Shown: positions 22,436 to 36,218, counted from the stretch's first letter. The stretch is DNA of 64,000 nt from Pycnopodia helianthoides (GCA_032158295.1 CM063257.1:18134332-18198331), one strand, 5' to 3'. A program made the numbers and translations. Notes: generated from the letters alone by a model not told the origin.

Positions 22436-23599
22436 ACTCTTGCACAAACACCTATACAATCGTTTTTGTATTTATACACTCATTACAACCCAAACTTAAA
22501 ATCATGACGGCGACTATCACTGACAAGAAAAACATTTTCAGCATTACTGGTAATAACAATGGGAACCTTCCGTTTGTAAAAACTATTATTATTGTTTACA
22601 TTCACAATATATTTCGAAAATAGAGGCATAAATTGCTCAGGCCGATGTTTTATCTACAAAAACTATCAAAATTAGTAGATAATTAGTTATGCACAGTCGT
22701 CTTTTTACAAAAAAAGGTTTAACAAACAAAAACTACTCAGTTCAAAACGTAACTCGTGAGGGCGTTCTTACACAGAAAATTAACACCACTACAGTTTGTT
22801 CAAAGAAAACTGCAACGTGTAAACTTTAGTTTTAAAGAAATACATTGTGTATAGGCTTATGGCCTAAAGGGTTAATAAACATTTATTAATACATTGAATG
22901 TGGTCCCATCAGGTCAAAATGAGATCTAATTCCATATATAGAACCAATGAATCACGTTGTTTCAATCTCAGCATTTCTTTGTTTAACTTTTAATGAAAAT
23001 ATACTGCCTAATTGAAAAGTAAAATACTATTAACAACTTTATTTCATTTATATGAAAGAAAAGGAAAGGAATGTAAATTATACTTCCTGGTTTGTTTTAC
23101 TGATAATCACTTACAAACCACCTTTGATGGCTAAAAATGTAGCATTTTCCTTACTTTTAAATGAAAAACATATGTTATAAAAAAGATATACCAATAACAG
23201 ATTTAGAAAAAATACATGTACTAATAAAAGTGAACAGGACACGGTAACACGTAAATGCTACTTAAATTTTGTCTGGCAGGTTTGGGCTGCCAATTGAGCA
23301 AAATTCAACTAACTTTGCTTTCAACATCATCCATGGTGCGTTGCTTCTATGATAACGACGTTACGCAAAGTTTCTTATAAATACCCACTCCCAGTTGTAA
23401 CAAGGAAAATACGTATGAATGTATATTAAGTTTTTTTGTGATATATCACAAACGTTTCAAACGAATTAATCAATTTATAACAAGTATTGATTATCTCCAT
23501 CGGTTTTTCCTACGGACACAATTTTTGTTCTTTGCTGACTTTGATAGATTCTATATAACTGAAATAAAATAAAAGTCTATGGGAGTCTAAGAGTGGATA
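22436..23599. other. Non-coding AT-rich stretch
   Basis: No supported gene. Many stops in all frames. Confidence 0.5.
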
Positions 23600-24060
23600 A
23601 TGCTCATGTGTCTCCTTTTGTCCTCCTTGGAAGAAAACAAATAGCATGGACATTGCAGGCACTTTCATAGGTCTTTATCGCGTGAAGACGGTGTTGCTTC
23701 TCCTGTTTCTTGTATTGGTCAGTCAAACAGTTCTTTGAAGGTTTTGTAGTGTCCTGGATAGTCTACTGAAGGTGAAGGGGACAGCAACAGATTTCTGCCA
23801 TGTTTCATTGCATTGACTGCACGAACTGGGTGGTTCAAACAAAACCTACAACGGCTACTTTGGCACTCAACTATTTGTCAGCTCTCTTGGGCGTCTGTTG
23901 AAGTGGGCAACAGCAAAACAATTTTTTTTTAAAGTTCTGTTTTTTCTTGAATTCTTGCCTTTGATCCTGCTGAAACTAGTTGATGTATATCATCATAGTC
24001 GCTGTATGGGGTCCCTGGGTCAAGGCATGGATAATATGAAGATTTGCTATAAACTGTGTA
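23600..24060 (-). pseudogene. Degraded zinc-finger-like coding fragment
   Basis: On the minus strand one frame runs through 23600-23900 with three in-frame TGA codons and no other defects, ending in TAG. It has a Cys/His cluster CLQCPCYLFSSKEDKRRHM followed by SIIH, matching a C2H2 finger pattern, and an upstream CRFCLNH cluster. Further upstream (to about 24060) the same strand encodes PGTPYSDYDDIHQLVSAGSK, which may belong to it after a frameshift. Family not recognised; likely part of a transposon ORF. Confidence 0.45.
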
Positions 24061-24889
24061 CGTCTCACGATGATAAGGTCACCATTAAATGAGCTTTCAA
24101 CAATACAAGTTCTATTCAAAAACAATTGACACACTTCATGCAATTGACACACTTCATGCTGCTACACAATTGTACTACTTGAGCAGAAAACTTGTATGGT
24201 CTTGAGGTCAACTTATTTACACAGTCTATGATTTGAGGATTAAAACAAATTCAAGTGCGGGAGATCGTTTTATATTTAAGTTGCCACTTTGTAGATTTCA
24301 CTGTGGTATTTTAGTGACTGCTTTTCCCTTTTAATTAGAGAGCCGGCCTCCTTTCCATGCCTCTACATCTATTTCAAAACATTACTTAATTTGTTTTGGT
24401 AACACTGTAAGCAGTTCGATTAATGTTTTCCTTGACATAACATTGTAGTCAGGTTGGGTGGGTGGAGCAAGAATAGGAAAAGACATAGGGAAGGAGCTTT
24501 CGATGTATAGAACCATATATTTGTGCATTGTATTCATCCTCATTTTTGTGGCGGGGGGGGGGGCAAGACTTCTGCCGTCCCACCTGCTGGATACGATTAA
24601 GAATGGCGTCTAAGAAAATGGTTTTCTTCTAGATCAAAATAAAATCAATTCACAAAAAGTTAAAAGATAAGTTCATTACAATTTTGGTGAAGAAGAAATG
24701 AAGGATTCCCTAGTTGCTCAAAAAGATTTCTTTTTTACAAAAAACAAAGTTGTTGCTTTTTCTTCGAGTAAGTGTATAGGTATTGATAATGACCCCACAC
24801 TTAAACAAAGGTGTTTAATAAGCATTGTCTCATTTAAAATCAAATATATAAAATATTTCAATTGTGTGGGGTGTTTAGAATGACCTTAC
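24061..24889. other. Non-coding stretch
   Basis: No supported gene. A G14 run lies near 24555. Confidence 0.4.
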
Positions 24890-25639
24890 CATTACATCCG
24901 ATGAGTTCAATATGTAGTCCAGGGCGAGTGCCTTAATTGATACTCAGTTGGTATGATGCGGGTGTAGCGTGCTCTGAGTTCCTCATTGAACATATTGGTT
25001 ACTCTGGTGTCTGTGTCACTATTTCCAGGGAATCTCTATGAAGAAAACGAATTTGATGCTCATTGACAACACATCATCTTCGAGTCAGATATGCTTCTAC
25101 AATGTATTTTGAAGGGTAAAAGCTTCTAGGTTAAGTGTGCAAAAAATATATTATGGCTTATTATTTTGCAGTTTCTATTGTATTCATTGACTTCCTTACA
25201 TTTAAAAAAAATATAGTATTGACTTTGAAGGAGCAGTACCCATGTCATTTATTGATTATGGTTGATATTTCAAAATTATTTTAAAATAAACTTCTTCCAA
25301 TATTATGAATGATGTCAAACCTGTGCATTGTCCTTAGATGTCCCTCCTATGTACATGTGTTGCCAGTCTTGCTCATCATAAGACACCAGAAACTCTGTCA
25401 CCCAGTATAGTCGTTGCCCTGTGTTACAACACCTTGAGTCAATGCTGAATGTTGTAAATCCACTTGGAACCATGCACTGTCTTTGACACTCCATGTGGGA
25501 CACCAAACACCCTCCACATCTACTAGTCGTCTCAGAGGGTTCTTGCGGCAGTGCTTTTTATCAGTAGAGGACGTTGTGATTCTGTCTTCAGGGATGCTAC
25601 CATCCTCCATTCTAAGACTCTGACCACATACTCCTTTAA
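24890..25639 (-). pseudogene. Discoidin (F5/8 type C) domain, two exons with frameshifts
   Basis: Exon A (25639-25321) follows an acceptor (tgccttctcag) and encodes VCGQSLRMEDGSIPEDRITTS, then GVWCPTW and AWFQVDLQHS, the classic start of a discoidin domain; such domains bind cell-surface sugars or lipids in secreted or membrane proteins. A frameshift at about 25413 moves the continuation YWVTEFLVSYDEQDWQHMY to another frame. Exon A ends ACAG|GT. Exon B (25035-24890) continues in the right phase with RFPGNSDTDTRVTNMF and ARYTRIIPTEYQ, then a second frameshift precedes GLHIELIGCN, the terminal Cys motif, and a good donor. Two breaks indicate a pseudogene, or assembly errors. The Penelope fragment starts about 50 bp upstream of exon A. 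Confidence 0.8.
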
Positions 25640-25689
25640 CTGAGAAGGCAATTAATTGTTGAGAACTAGTTTTTAATGTTGCCCATTTA

Positions 25690-26260
25690 AAATCCATAAT
25701 TGTTCGCTACGTTTTTTGTAATGATCTTGTCAAAAGTGGTAAAGTGTACATTGGCGAGATGGGTAGAGACCTTAATACAAGGCTGAAAGAACACAAAGCT
25801 CATGGCCGCAGAGGGGAATATGACAAATCTGCCATTGTCAAACATTCTGCTGATCTAGATAATCGTCATAGATTGGGATTAAGCTCGAATCATAGCTCCT
25901 AAGAGACATTGGTATACACGTCGTAACAGGGGAGCTATTGAAATACACAAGCACAATACAATTCATCAAGATATTGGCCACCTCATCAGCAATATTTGGC
26001 ACACAATCCTACCACCCTGCTCTACTGATGACCCAAAGTCTACTGACACGCCCCACTACACAGGGCACTCACACACAACGGCCAACCAACACAATAACTC
26101 TGAGCCCTCCAACCACAGTTCTTCTTTCAGAAGAACCAATCAGAACAGTGACTGACACTACGCCGACACCTCTGAACCCCTATAAATAGACTAACATGTC
26201 TCACACTCTTCAGTCTCCTGACAATGACTAGAGCAAGTTAGTCGAAACTTTGAGACCAAA
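25690..26260 (+). pseudogene. Penelope-like element 3' end with GIY-YIG endonuclease remnant
   Basis: The reading frame from about 25711 gives SGKVYIGEMGRDLNTRLKEH, then EYDKSAIVKHSADLDN, the GIY-YIG nuclease signature of Penelope-like retroelements. After a frameshift and a TAA near 25882 the next frame gives APKRHWYTRRNRGAIEIHKH and HLISNIWHTILP, the rest of the domain. The tail (to about 26260) includes ctgacaatgactagagcaag and ttagtcgaaactttgagacc, typical of the 3' end of these elements. The reverse transcriptase part is absent, so this is a 5'-truncated dead copy. Confidence 0.8.
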
Positions 26261-29200
26261 AGAACTCACTCCGCGGCAGTGCAGTTAATCCCCTTGATCC
26301 ACTAGGCGAAAGTAGTTGTTTGGGCTATTTCCTTCCGCCTAGGTAGTAGTTAATAAGCAGTCTGACAGTTCTTTTCAGAACTGAGAAGTATCCCAAATTA
26401 CAAAAATCTACTCCGCGGTAGTAGAACCAAAAAAAGCAAGACAAGTTCTCTAAAGAACAAAAATCTACACAGCAAAGTACACATATATGGTGTTACCGCA
26501 AATCGAATATACATCGATACCTCACCACGCAAGGCCTCAAAAACCACACTTCTGTAATAATGTTAAACTAATGTACATACATGTACAAATGCAACCCAGA
26601 CCTATGACTCCGAGGGGTTTTTGCCTCTTTTTTTTGCATTTGGACTTCATATCAATACCTATTCTTTTGTTCTTGTTTTTCTTTTGATTGGATTTCTTCC
26701 TGCTATTTTACCAACTCATTAAAGCCGGGATTACACAAGCAAAACACTTCTTTGCAAAAAGCTTGCGTAAACTATGTGTCTTTGTACTGGAATATATGTA
26801 TGTTTTATCTTAAAGTTTTTTTTTACATTTACAGAAAAAGATTGCTTTAGTGCTCCAGTTGATTGCTGAAATGCCTCAACCAAAGAGACTACATGTAGAC
26901 GACCGGTATGATTATCATAAACGATTGTGCAGACGTTTAGTCAAAACTTGTCACATCAAATACTAACGCTTCTGAACCAAGTGTTGGGGTTAACGCAGAT
27001 TTGGAATGTGGTACTAAATGTACCTTGCCCCATGGTTGTTGCATAGCGTGATTGTGGTTCTATACATTGAGATTGTGATTTAATATGTATTGGTTAAATA
27101 CAAGATTTACAGAAGCAAGTTTGGTGATTTATCTCTAATTTAATACAAATGGTACTGTTAACTTTTGCCAACAGGGATCACCTTTGAGTACCAGATGATT
27201 GCAATCAATGCCGCCATGGCAGAATCATAACCATGGAAGTTAGACAAAGTTGATAACAAATGGACTAACCCCTCTCGATTTTGTGGATTGCCTGTGAATT
27301 GCCTGTATGAATTGCCTGTATATATGATAAACAGTTCTGCCTGTGGCAGAAAGTAAATTCGTTCTGCTTAATATGTTCATTACCATGCAATGAAGACCGG
27401 CTCCAAATATAGTGGTAAAAATCATCAGAACTTGTAATTGATCTTTCGCTGATATTTGTAGAATTGTTCTACTCATGTTCAAGTGCCATTCTTTAGGTTG
27501 TTCAATTTTTGCACGGGACATAATCTCTTACTTCTATTTTTTTAAACTAAGTCCAAAACCGACAGTCCGAGGGGGAGACCACACAATTTTGGTCTCGAGA
27601 CTGGTCTCGAGACCAAGACCAGTCTCTACTCTATAAGAATCAATCCCAAGTAGAAATTGAAGGTTACTCATGAGGATACGATTGCTCATGCCTTTAGTAC
27701 ACCTCACTACGTTACCATAGAATTCAATCATTTTTAAAGTTGTTCGCATAAAGATAAAGACTGGCACGGAGAAAATTAATCATTTCAACAGGGAGCTCAC
27801 GGTTGAACTTCATTTTAGAATTAATTAAAGTCGTCCCAATCTGTTTTAAGTTACAATGGTTGATTGCGAGAGCTAACAAATAAATTACAAAAATCAGGCC
27901 GGGGTGGTTATAGTTTTTTCAAGGGTGACCCTACTCAGCGTGGACACGGACTGGGAAATATTGGGGGGGGGGGGGGTATTTACATGCAGAGCTGCCTTAC
28001 CCGCCTTAAAACAAGGTGCCAAAACACTTGGCCCAATTCAAACCATACCCTCCTCGCTAATTGGCCCGTCAGTTGACCTTGCCCTCATGTGACCCTCATT
28101 ATGATTCATTTACGCGCATATTCATTTATTATTTTGGTTAACCCTATTGTATTTGTGCTTTATTAATAATTTACTACTTCAGTGTGTTTTGCAGTCTAGT
28201 AAATCTGTACAGTTATCTTATGACTTTACACATGGGCGTCGATGGGTGATGGGGGACATGTTTTCCCACCCTTTTTTAGACGGGGGGGGGGCAGCATATC
28301 AGATGCCCCCTCCCCAGTTTTTGCTTTATTGTTAATTAGAAATTTATGCAACAAAATAGAAAAATAAACACTATTTACTTGGTTTAATATTTAAATTTTT
28401 GTTCAAATAAAAGAATAACGATCAAGCGATGAAGTACTTTTTATTATTTTCTTTTCTTTTTGATGGACCACGTGCAATTGGTTTTTGAGCTAATTTCCGT
28501 TTCAGACAAGGATGACAAGTTTCGTCCCTGACACAGGCTCCCACCCCTCGTTTTAAGTCTGTGTGTGTAGTTTTGTTTCCCGGCGGCAGGATGGATTTTC
28601 TTATTCATCTCATGCCATTCGAATTGTTTTCTTTCTGCCAAAATTGCTCTTATATCTCACATGTTTAAATATTTTGCAACAAAAACATAAGCATTTGAAA
28701 CCAACGTGCCGATTTTTCCGTGATAAAATATATGAATTCAAGTGTTTTTCCCCTTTTCAAGGGATTGCCGGACAAGTGCAAAGAGAGTACTACATTTGAA
28801 GTTAAAAAATGCCTGATAGTACTTTTTACCCTTGATGTTTTTAAAGAATATGCATGAAACCAGATACGCACTTTCACATTTTTCTTTAAGTCGGATATGT
28901 GCAGGATTAAAAAGGCCTGCAATTCTACCCTTTCCAAATTACACATCACATTTATGCCCAGGTAAAATTTTAATTTCATTTTTAACAGTAATCTGATATA
29001 GACCTAAATGATTATGTGACACCACTTTTGCAAAACAAAGGATTATCAGTAGGATCTGGGTTTGCCGCCCATCACGCATGAAATTTTTTCGCAAAGTGAT
29101 GGAAAGAAGGATGCACCGCCCAGGAATATTCTCTTCAACAACGACCGCAGTATTGTTACGATGTACAGCTTACACTCGTTCAGAAGTGTTTTAAAAGTGT

Positions 29201-29704
29201 GTTTGTTTTGTGTTTAGGCATACGTAGGCTTGATTGTTAACCCCCAAAACGCCAAAAGCTCAGAGCTTCCGGGGACTTCGCCCCCTGGACCCCACAGGGA
29301 GTTACAACAACAATCAAAAAATCCTGGGTGCTGCTGTTGTGTGGGTGCATGTAATTTTTAATGACTTGCACTAGCCCGTCACCCTCGAATTTTCAGTCAC
29401 GACAAAGCATATCACACAGAGCTAAATATAGCAATTGGACTTTCCACATAACAGTAATACATGAAGTTGTGTGCCTTGGTTTAACCTTTGAGCTCGAAGC
29501 GGAATTCAATAATATATGCAATATTCTGCAACAGATCATTGCTTTAATAGACTACTCCTACTCAACTAACAGATTTGATGCTGTGTCTACTGACCATGGT
29601 TTCAAGCCATCTTCTTCTGCTGTAATTTATGTAAGTTGATTTAAAAGCTTAGTCAAGGGCATCCAGGGCATTTGGTTGTGAGAGTGCCATACTCCAAACA
29701 TAAC
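26261..29704. other. Non-coding stretch with G-runs
   Basis: No strong gene. A 71-bp exon-like segment (26835-26905, between tttacag and ggtatg, encoding IALVLQLIAEMPQPKRLHVD) is possible but unassigned. Poly-G runs occur near 27962 and 28281. Two gtctcgagac palindromes lie in tandem at about 27592-27616. Near 29270 is ggggacttcgccccctgg, a small GC hairpin that looks like a repeat fragment. Confidence 0.4.
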
Positions 29705-30659
<955 letters not shown>

Positions 30660-32562
30660 ATATATGACCGATGTTAAAAGAGAGCGATGACAGCCCAACA
30701 AGGTGGGCTAACTCCAAACCCAAATTGCAAGTATTTCACTCCGTTGGACCAGTGAATTATTCAGATAACCAAGGAGTGATGTTAAACTTACTTGTAAAAA
30801 TACTCTACGAGGGCATCGTAGTTTTAACCTTAGCATGAGTAAAAGTTGTCAATATTTGTTTTTATAAAACCCCGTACATTTCCAAATACTGTATTATTGA
30901 GGAGACCTGGCCATGGGATAGTACATCGGTTGCTACGGGTATAGTACCGCGCGGTTTCTAGTACAAATAAGACATACATGTAAACCAATCAATAATTTGA
31001 TTGGAATGGTAGAAACAGTTAAACAGTTAACTGGAAATCACAGGTTTTGTTTTTAAATTGCTTTGAAAATACACCTAGGTGCACAACATAAATAGTTTAA
31101 AAGGGATTATTGTGTCCTCATTGTAACATGAACAGCCAGTCAGTGTGATTACATAAAAGTTCCTGTGACATTCAAGGATATAATGTTTTTGTTGGAACCA
31201 TTTTCATGTGTACAACAAACCCTTCCTACTGACAGGGAAAAACATAAAAAGACTTGAATGAAATGAAAGTATGGTTCAGATGTCAACATAAAACAAAGAA
31301 TGTGATGATGTAAACAATATTTTTAAAATGTGAAAAATCCCTACCTAACTACCAAATTCTAGAACAAAAACCAAATTCACTTTGTTTCTGAAGAGAGGGA
31401 CATTTTACAACAGAGAGCTATACATTGTATTTATGTTTATTAAAAAAGTATTCAAATTGTAAAACTAACAATTGTTAGTTAATTTACAAAACCATGGCTT
31501 GAAAACTTTACAGGTTTTTTCGTAAAAATCTCAAATGCACATTGATCTGAAAGAACTTTAATGCCAACCTGTAGTGTTTGTTTTAATGTTTTTCAAGGCG
31601 GACGTCATATGATCACATTTAAAAAAATGTTTTCATGAAAATGCAATAAACCCATGAATGAGATACAAATAACAATGTTTAGATCTAGCCATCTATGTGA
31701 ATATGGAAAGTTAAATGAAAATCCACTTAAATCTTTTAACCTAACTGTCCCAAATCTTTAACAATAACACTTTAACAATAACAATAAACCAAACCACAAT
31801 GTAGTCAGTAATAAAAATCACTTATAATTGTAACAGGCTATCCATTCTTGTATAAACCCAACTATTCAGGTTTTGATTTACCATAGACTGGAGAATTTTT
31901 AAGGACATGTGAGAATTCAGGCAAAGACTCTATGGGTTATAATAGTAATATAATCTGGTAACAAGTAAGGATTGGTAAAAAAATGTTTTGCATAATAAGC
32001 AAAAAATTAAAGCAAACTAAAAATTAAAGATGATTAAATATGTTGACATGCTACATGTAAATCATAAAAATGGTGATAGTAAGAACACTAGATTCTTGCC
32101 TGATGTCAAGTATAAGTATGACCATGTGATAAAATCTTCCATTGATATTCGATGCTAATGTACTGGTGAGAAAAGTGGTCGATAATTAAATTAATAATTT
32201 CTCTGTTTTAAATCACAGATCAACATTTTATAAATCACTTCCAATCAACATAGCGCCAAATATCAGATTAGTCAGTACTAGCAGAAATACTCAATGTATC
32301 TTTTTGCCAAACAATTACATTGGAGACCTGTTTTTAAAACCTACATTAAATTAAACCAGGAGCTCCGAGATATGCAAAAGCAATTCTGTGAATCCATGCA
32401 AACAGTAAGAACCTTTTTTATGAGCCAATGATTATGTGCACTTTGTAATCACAATTTCATACCTGTGATCAAAACTTCATTGAAAGAATTGATCTACTAT
32501 TACACTGCTTAGTTTATTTTCTTCTTTATTTAACATTGTTTCAGGAAGTGGTTTCGATCAGA
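30660..32562. other. Non-coding stretch upstream of the TRIM gene
   Basis: AT-rich; no gene recognised. A good acceptor (aacattgtttcag, ending at 32544) just before the TRIM start implies a 5'UTR intron with an upstream non-coding exon that I cannot place. Confidence 0.5.
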
Positions 32563-34281
32563 ATGGCATCCAATATAACGGCTGAATCTGTGCTAGCAGA
32601 GATTAGTCAGCATCATCTTGAATGTTTAATTTGCAGTGATCGCTTCAAGCAGCCCAAACTACTGAGGTGCTCTCATTCATTTTGCTTTGAATGCCTTCAA
32701 AAACTCCAACAGGCTAGTTCTGGTACTACAAACATGACAAAACTTTGCTGTCCAGTGTGTCGACAAAAAACTTTGTTAAAAGAAAATGGCATTGCTGGTC
32801 TGAAAACAAACTTTGCATCCCTTTCTCTGTTAGAAAATATTGAAAAACAGGAAACTCAACTGAAACAAGGAAAGCACCATTCTAAATGTAGCAAGCATAC
32901 CGAAAAAGATCTTGTCTTGTACTGTAACACATGCAGCAACATGATATGCCCAACTTGCATTGTAAAAGGGGATCATCAGTTCCATTCTCTAATGGAAATT
33001 GATGAGGCTTTAGACAAATGCAAACAACATGCTACAGAACTTGTAGTAAAGGTAAAAGAGAGTATCAGAATCTTCGAGACTGCTATTCAAGAAATAGACA
33101 TGTCCCGCAAAAGATTAGACGATGCGTTTGCTGCCACCATAAGGAAAATCACCAAGAAGGCTGAGGAGGAGATTGCCAAGAATATTGCCAAGATCACAGA
33201 GGAAGAGGGTAAACTGATAAAAGAGGCAGAACAGATTTATAAAGACAGAGTCATGACAATGGAAACTGCACGAGCTACAAATAGCAAAGCGATGACTGAA
33301 GAAGATCACAAGTTGGCTAATGTTAATCAACTCATGGATCGAGGAAGTCAACACAACATTGTGCATAACATAAAACAAGTCTTAACAAACCTAAAAAATT
33401 ACAGAGAGATGAAGCCAACAAAAATGTCTGATGATTTAATGTTCATGAACTTTACAGAAGGCAAGAAATCATTAGGAAAACTGGTGTTGCAATACACAAT
33501 GACACTGAAAACAGAAATGAAGAAATACATGAATACAGAACTACAGATGGTAGAGTTTTCTCCATGGGATGCTGCTGCATTCTCCAATAGTGATATCGTT
33601 GTGTCAGATTTAAACATTAACAACTTGATTGCAATACCAGCCAAGAGTAATCCTCAATCCTCTGCCAACCCACAAGCTCTATCAGTTGTAGGTCTTACTA
33701 AATCCAGCAGAGTGACGGTGAACAAGAATGATGAGCTCATTGTTCTAGCCAATGGAACAGTCAAGATCTTCAACAGGAATTATCAGCCCCTTCAGCAGTT
33801 CATACCAGGAACATCAGGCAGCAATCCATCATGTGTTGCAGTGTATGGCACCAATTTGATAGCAGTGAGTTATTATAACAAGGATGAAATCACTTTACAC
33901 AGACCAGATGGCTCCCTTGTCAAAACACTGGCTGCTCCTGGGATTGGGGGGTACTTATCTATCTGCAAAGGACGACTGGTCTACATCAATTGCCGTACCA
34001 GTAAGCTAGTGTCAGTACACTTCGAAGGTGACAAAGTGTTTTCAGTAGATATTAATCAACCTGGGAGGCCCTATGGTGTGTGTTGTGACAATGTTGGTAG
34101 CATCTATCTTGCTTTATGGAATGAGGGTTCATCAGGTGAGATCCATCAGTACAGTCCTGATGGCAAGTACATTGGATGTATCATTAAGAACTGTACTAAT
34201 CCATGGGGTATCACACTCACACCAGATGGTGATCTGGTTGTGGCTGCAGACAAATCAGTTCAAATCTATCACCATGAGTAA
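32563..34281 (+). CDS. TRIM-type RING E3 ubiquitin ligase with C-terminal beta-propeller-like region
   Basis: A 572-residue protein in one coding exon. RING finger: C21, C24, C36, H38, C41, C44, C63, C66 (CLICSDRF ... CCPVCRQ). B-box type 2: about residues 109-143 (CSKHTEKDLVLYCNTC ... CPTCIVKGDHQFHS). A coiled coil rich in Lys/Glu follows (about 150-300), then a long C-terminal part (about 345-572) with repeated blocks such as SRVTVNKNDELIVLANGTV and GITLTPDGDLVVA, resembling NHL/beta-propeller blades. This architecture transfers ubiquitin and usually uses the propeller to bind substrate or RNA. It is close to TRIM2/3/56-like proteins, a family greatly expanded in echinoderms and linked to innate immunity there. 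I chose the ATG at 32563 because an acceptor ends at 32544, leaving the earlier in-frame ATG in the intron. Confidence 0.9.
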   Translation: MASNITAESVLAEISQHHLECLICSDRFKQPKLLRCSHSFCFECLQKLQQASSGTTNMTKLCCPVCRQKTLLKENGIAGLKTNFASLSLLENIEKQETQLKQGKHHSKCSKHTEKDLVLYCNTCSNMICPTCIVKGDHQFHSLMEIDEALDKCKQHATELVVKVKESIRIFETAIQEIDMSRKRLDDAFAATIRKITKKAEEEIAKNIAKITEEEGKLIKEAEQIYKDRVMTMETARATNSKAMTEEDHKLANVNQLMDRGSQHNIVHNIKQVLTNLKNYREMKPTKMSDDLMFMNFTEGKKSLGKLVLQYTMTLKTEMKKYMNTELQMVEFSPWDAAAFSNSDIVVSDLNINNLIAIPAKSNPQSSANPQALSVVGLTKSSRVTVNKNDELIVLANGTVKIFNRNYQPLQQFIPGTSGSNPSCVAVYGTNLIAVSYYNKDEITLHRPDGSLVKTLAAPGIGGYLSICKGRLVYINCRTSKLVSVHFEGDKVFSVDINQPGRPYGVCCDNVGSIYLALWNEGSSGEIHQYSPDGKYIGCIIKNCTNPWGITLTPDGDLVVAADKSVQIYHHE

Positions 34282-35678
34282 AGACAGCATTTAAAAAAAA
34301 CATAATGCTGGATCATAACAAGGTTCAAAACTAAAGGACAACTTTTGGCGAACCCAGAACTAATTATACAATTTTTGAGAGGCTATTTTAGCTACAACAA
34401 ATTCTTATTTCAGTCTTGTAATCACTAAAAAGACTATAAGTTAAAGATACTATTTGATTTTACATTAACAATACTATTGCATAATTTTGCTGCAAAGCAT
34501 AAGGTGTAATGATCAGGCTCATTGGAAAATCTGGACAGGCTGAAGAAGGAATTACAAAAAGTACCAAGATTGATTACCTCTGGTGTAGAGTAATTTCACA
34601 CTTCACCTTTTCCCCTTGCAATATGCAGGAAAATTAAGTAATTACTTCAAGAAAGTAAATTTTGCAAGTTCAGTTTAGAGAATAAGAACATTTACTTTAT
34701 TACTGTTGGCTAATAAGAGAATGGCAATAATTAACTTAGAATCATAGCTATTGTAAAATGTCAAATATAAATTAATTACAAACTTGCATGTAATTATTGT
34801 ACATTGTAAGTATTCCAAAATTGTCAGATATGATAACAAACACACAAAATCAATAAATATCAGAAACATTTAAGTCTGCTGACTCCAAGTAAGGGGTTGT
34901 TGTCTTCTGTTTCTGTCCACAGAAAGAACTTAGGCTAACAGGAGCAAAATCTTGGGTATGCACGCCTTACAATATGTTTGGGGAAGGTCTTTATTTTCAT
35001 TTTTACATAACATGAGGAAGAAAGGGTGTATGTAAAAACTTCAAAGGGCACCAAGGCATTAGCAATAAGATTACCCCAATTTAAAAACTGAAACATTTCA
35101 AAAGCATTTCTGTAAGTAAAAAAACGACTTCAGTGTTTTGTTTTATATCTTCAACTTTATACTCACTGCAGTTTGCAATAACAAATTTTTACAACCAACC
35201 GGACAAAATAGCATTTTAAAAACAATTATTTTTAAGGGAAAAACAAATAATTCAGTAATATTTTGTCAGGGTTTTTTGTTCATACTTATAACATGTTATA
35301 ATTTGTTACTCTCAAACAATTGCATACATTGTACATGGGCCTTCTGTACATTTACTATTGTTTATACAATATTCCATGTGCCTCTTATCAATGTAGTTTT
35401 TCCAACAGTTTTTTGCTATGCCGTTCAGCCAGGTACCTAATAATAACTAAGTTTGATATACCTATAAAGTGCCTGTCATCAAAGCATTTGTCAACAAAAA
35501 TAATCAAAAAGAAAAGAGAATCCATTGTATTGAATCTAAAATTTTAAAAAGAACTTTCAGCTACAGACATGTAATAATAAAACTGTACATTACCTTTAAT
35601 TATGGCTGCAGCTTTTTGTAATGAAACAAATGTTGATATGAAAACAATTAATCATAGCAAATGAAGGATCTCCTTTAC
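34282..35678. other. Non-coding stretch, TRIM 3' flank
   Basis: AT-rich, no supported gene. Open frames here are short and low-complexity. Confidence 0.5.
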
Positions 35679-35860
35679 CTCTCAATGTGAGCTTCCTGTT
35701 TCATGTAAATCTCCAACTCTCCCTGGTGTCTTCCAAGCTTTACCGTTGAACTCCTCAGCATCTGCTTCATGGGAATCTGACACTCATTAGGATCTTGTTG
35801 GTCTTGGTTTACCACGGTTATGAGCATCAGAATCAAAGAGGCTGGTGAACATGAGGGACA
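35679..35860 (-). CDS. Single well-formed exon of an unidentified gene
   Basis: On the minus strand a 182-bp open segment lies between an acceptor (ttttatttcaag) and a consensus donor (GAGAG|GTAAAG). It encodes about 60 residues with ordinary amino-acid composition, including DPNECQIPMKQMLRSSTVKL and LEIYMKQEAHIER. I do not recognise the family. No adjacent exon could be placed within a few kilobases. Clean splice sites and balanced composition make it better than chance. Confidence 0.45.
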
Positions 35861-36218
35861 CTTGAAATAAAAAATGATCAAAGTAAAGGAGAATTAGGGT
35901 TCAAAAAAGGGATCCAAAGATTGTCAAACTGTCTAAACCACAGGCTTCAACCTTTTTGTGCATGGCCAATGACTATGGGTAGCGCTTAGATGAAGATGAG
36001 ATCATTATCTTTAAAAAAAACTCCCAAGGTCTTCACTCTGCTTCACTCTGTTTTTATGTTAAGAGAAAAACTGTAAGTGCCAAATTCAAACAACCATTAT
36101 TTCATTGTTTACAAGGCACAGCCACGTTTACCTTCACGACCTAGTTCACAATTCCTTTGTAGAAATGTACATTACAAATCAAAGTCCCTTCTAGTCACTT
36201 CCACCCCTGTTACAAAAT

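Noticed and set aside
23600..23900. TGA recoding (nuclear Trp or selenocysteine)
   Set aside because: No supporting element or homology; CpG decay explains the stops more simply.
26200..26260. Hammerhead ribozyme in the Penelope tail
   Set aside because: A stem gacta/tagtc precedes GAAAC, but the CUGANGA box is broken (ctgacaatga), so the core is not intact.
27864..28335. Glycine-rich open frames near G-runs
   Set aside because: Products of poly-G tracts; no domain or splice support.
33115..33644. Minus-strand frames within the TRIM gene
   Set aside because: Antisense of a clearly coding exon.
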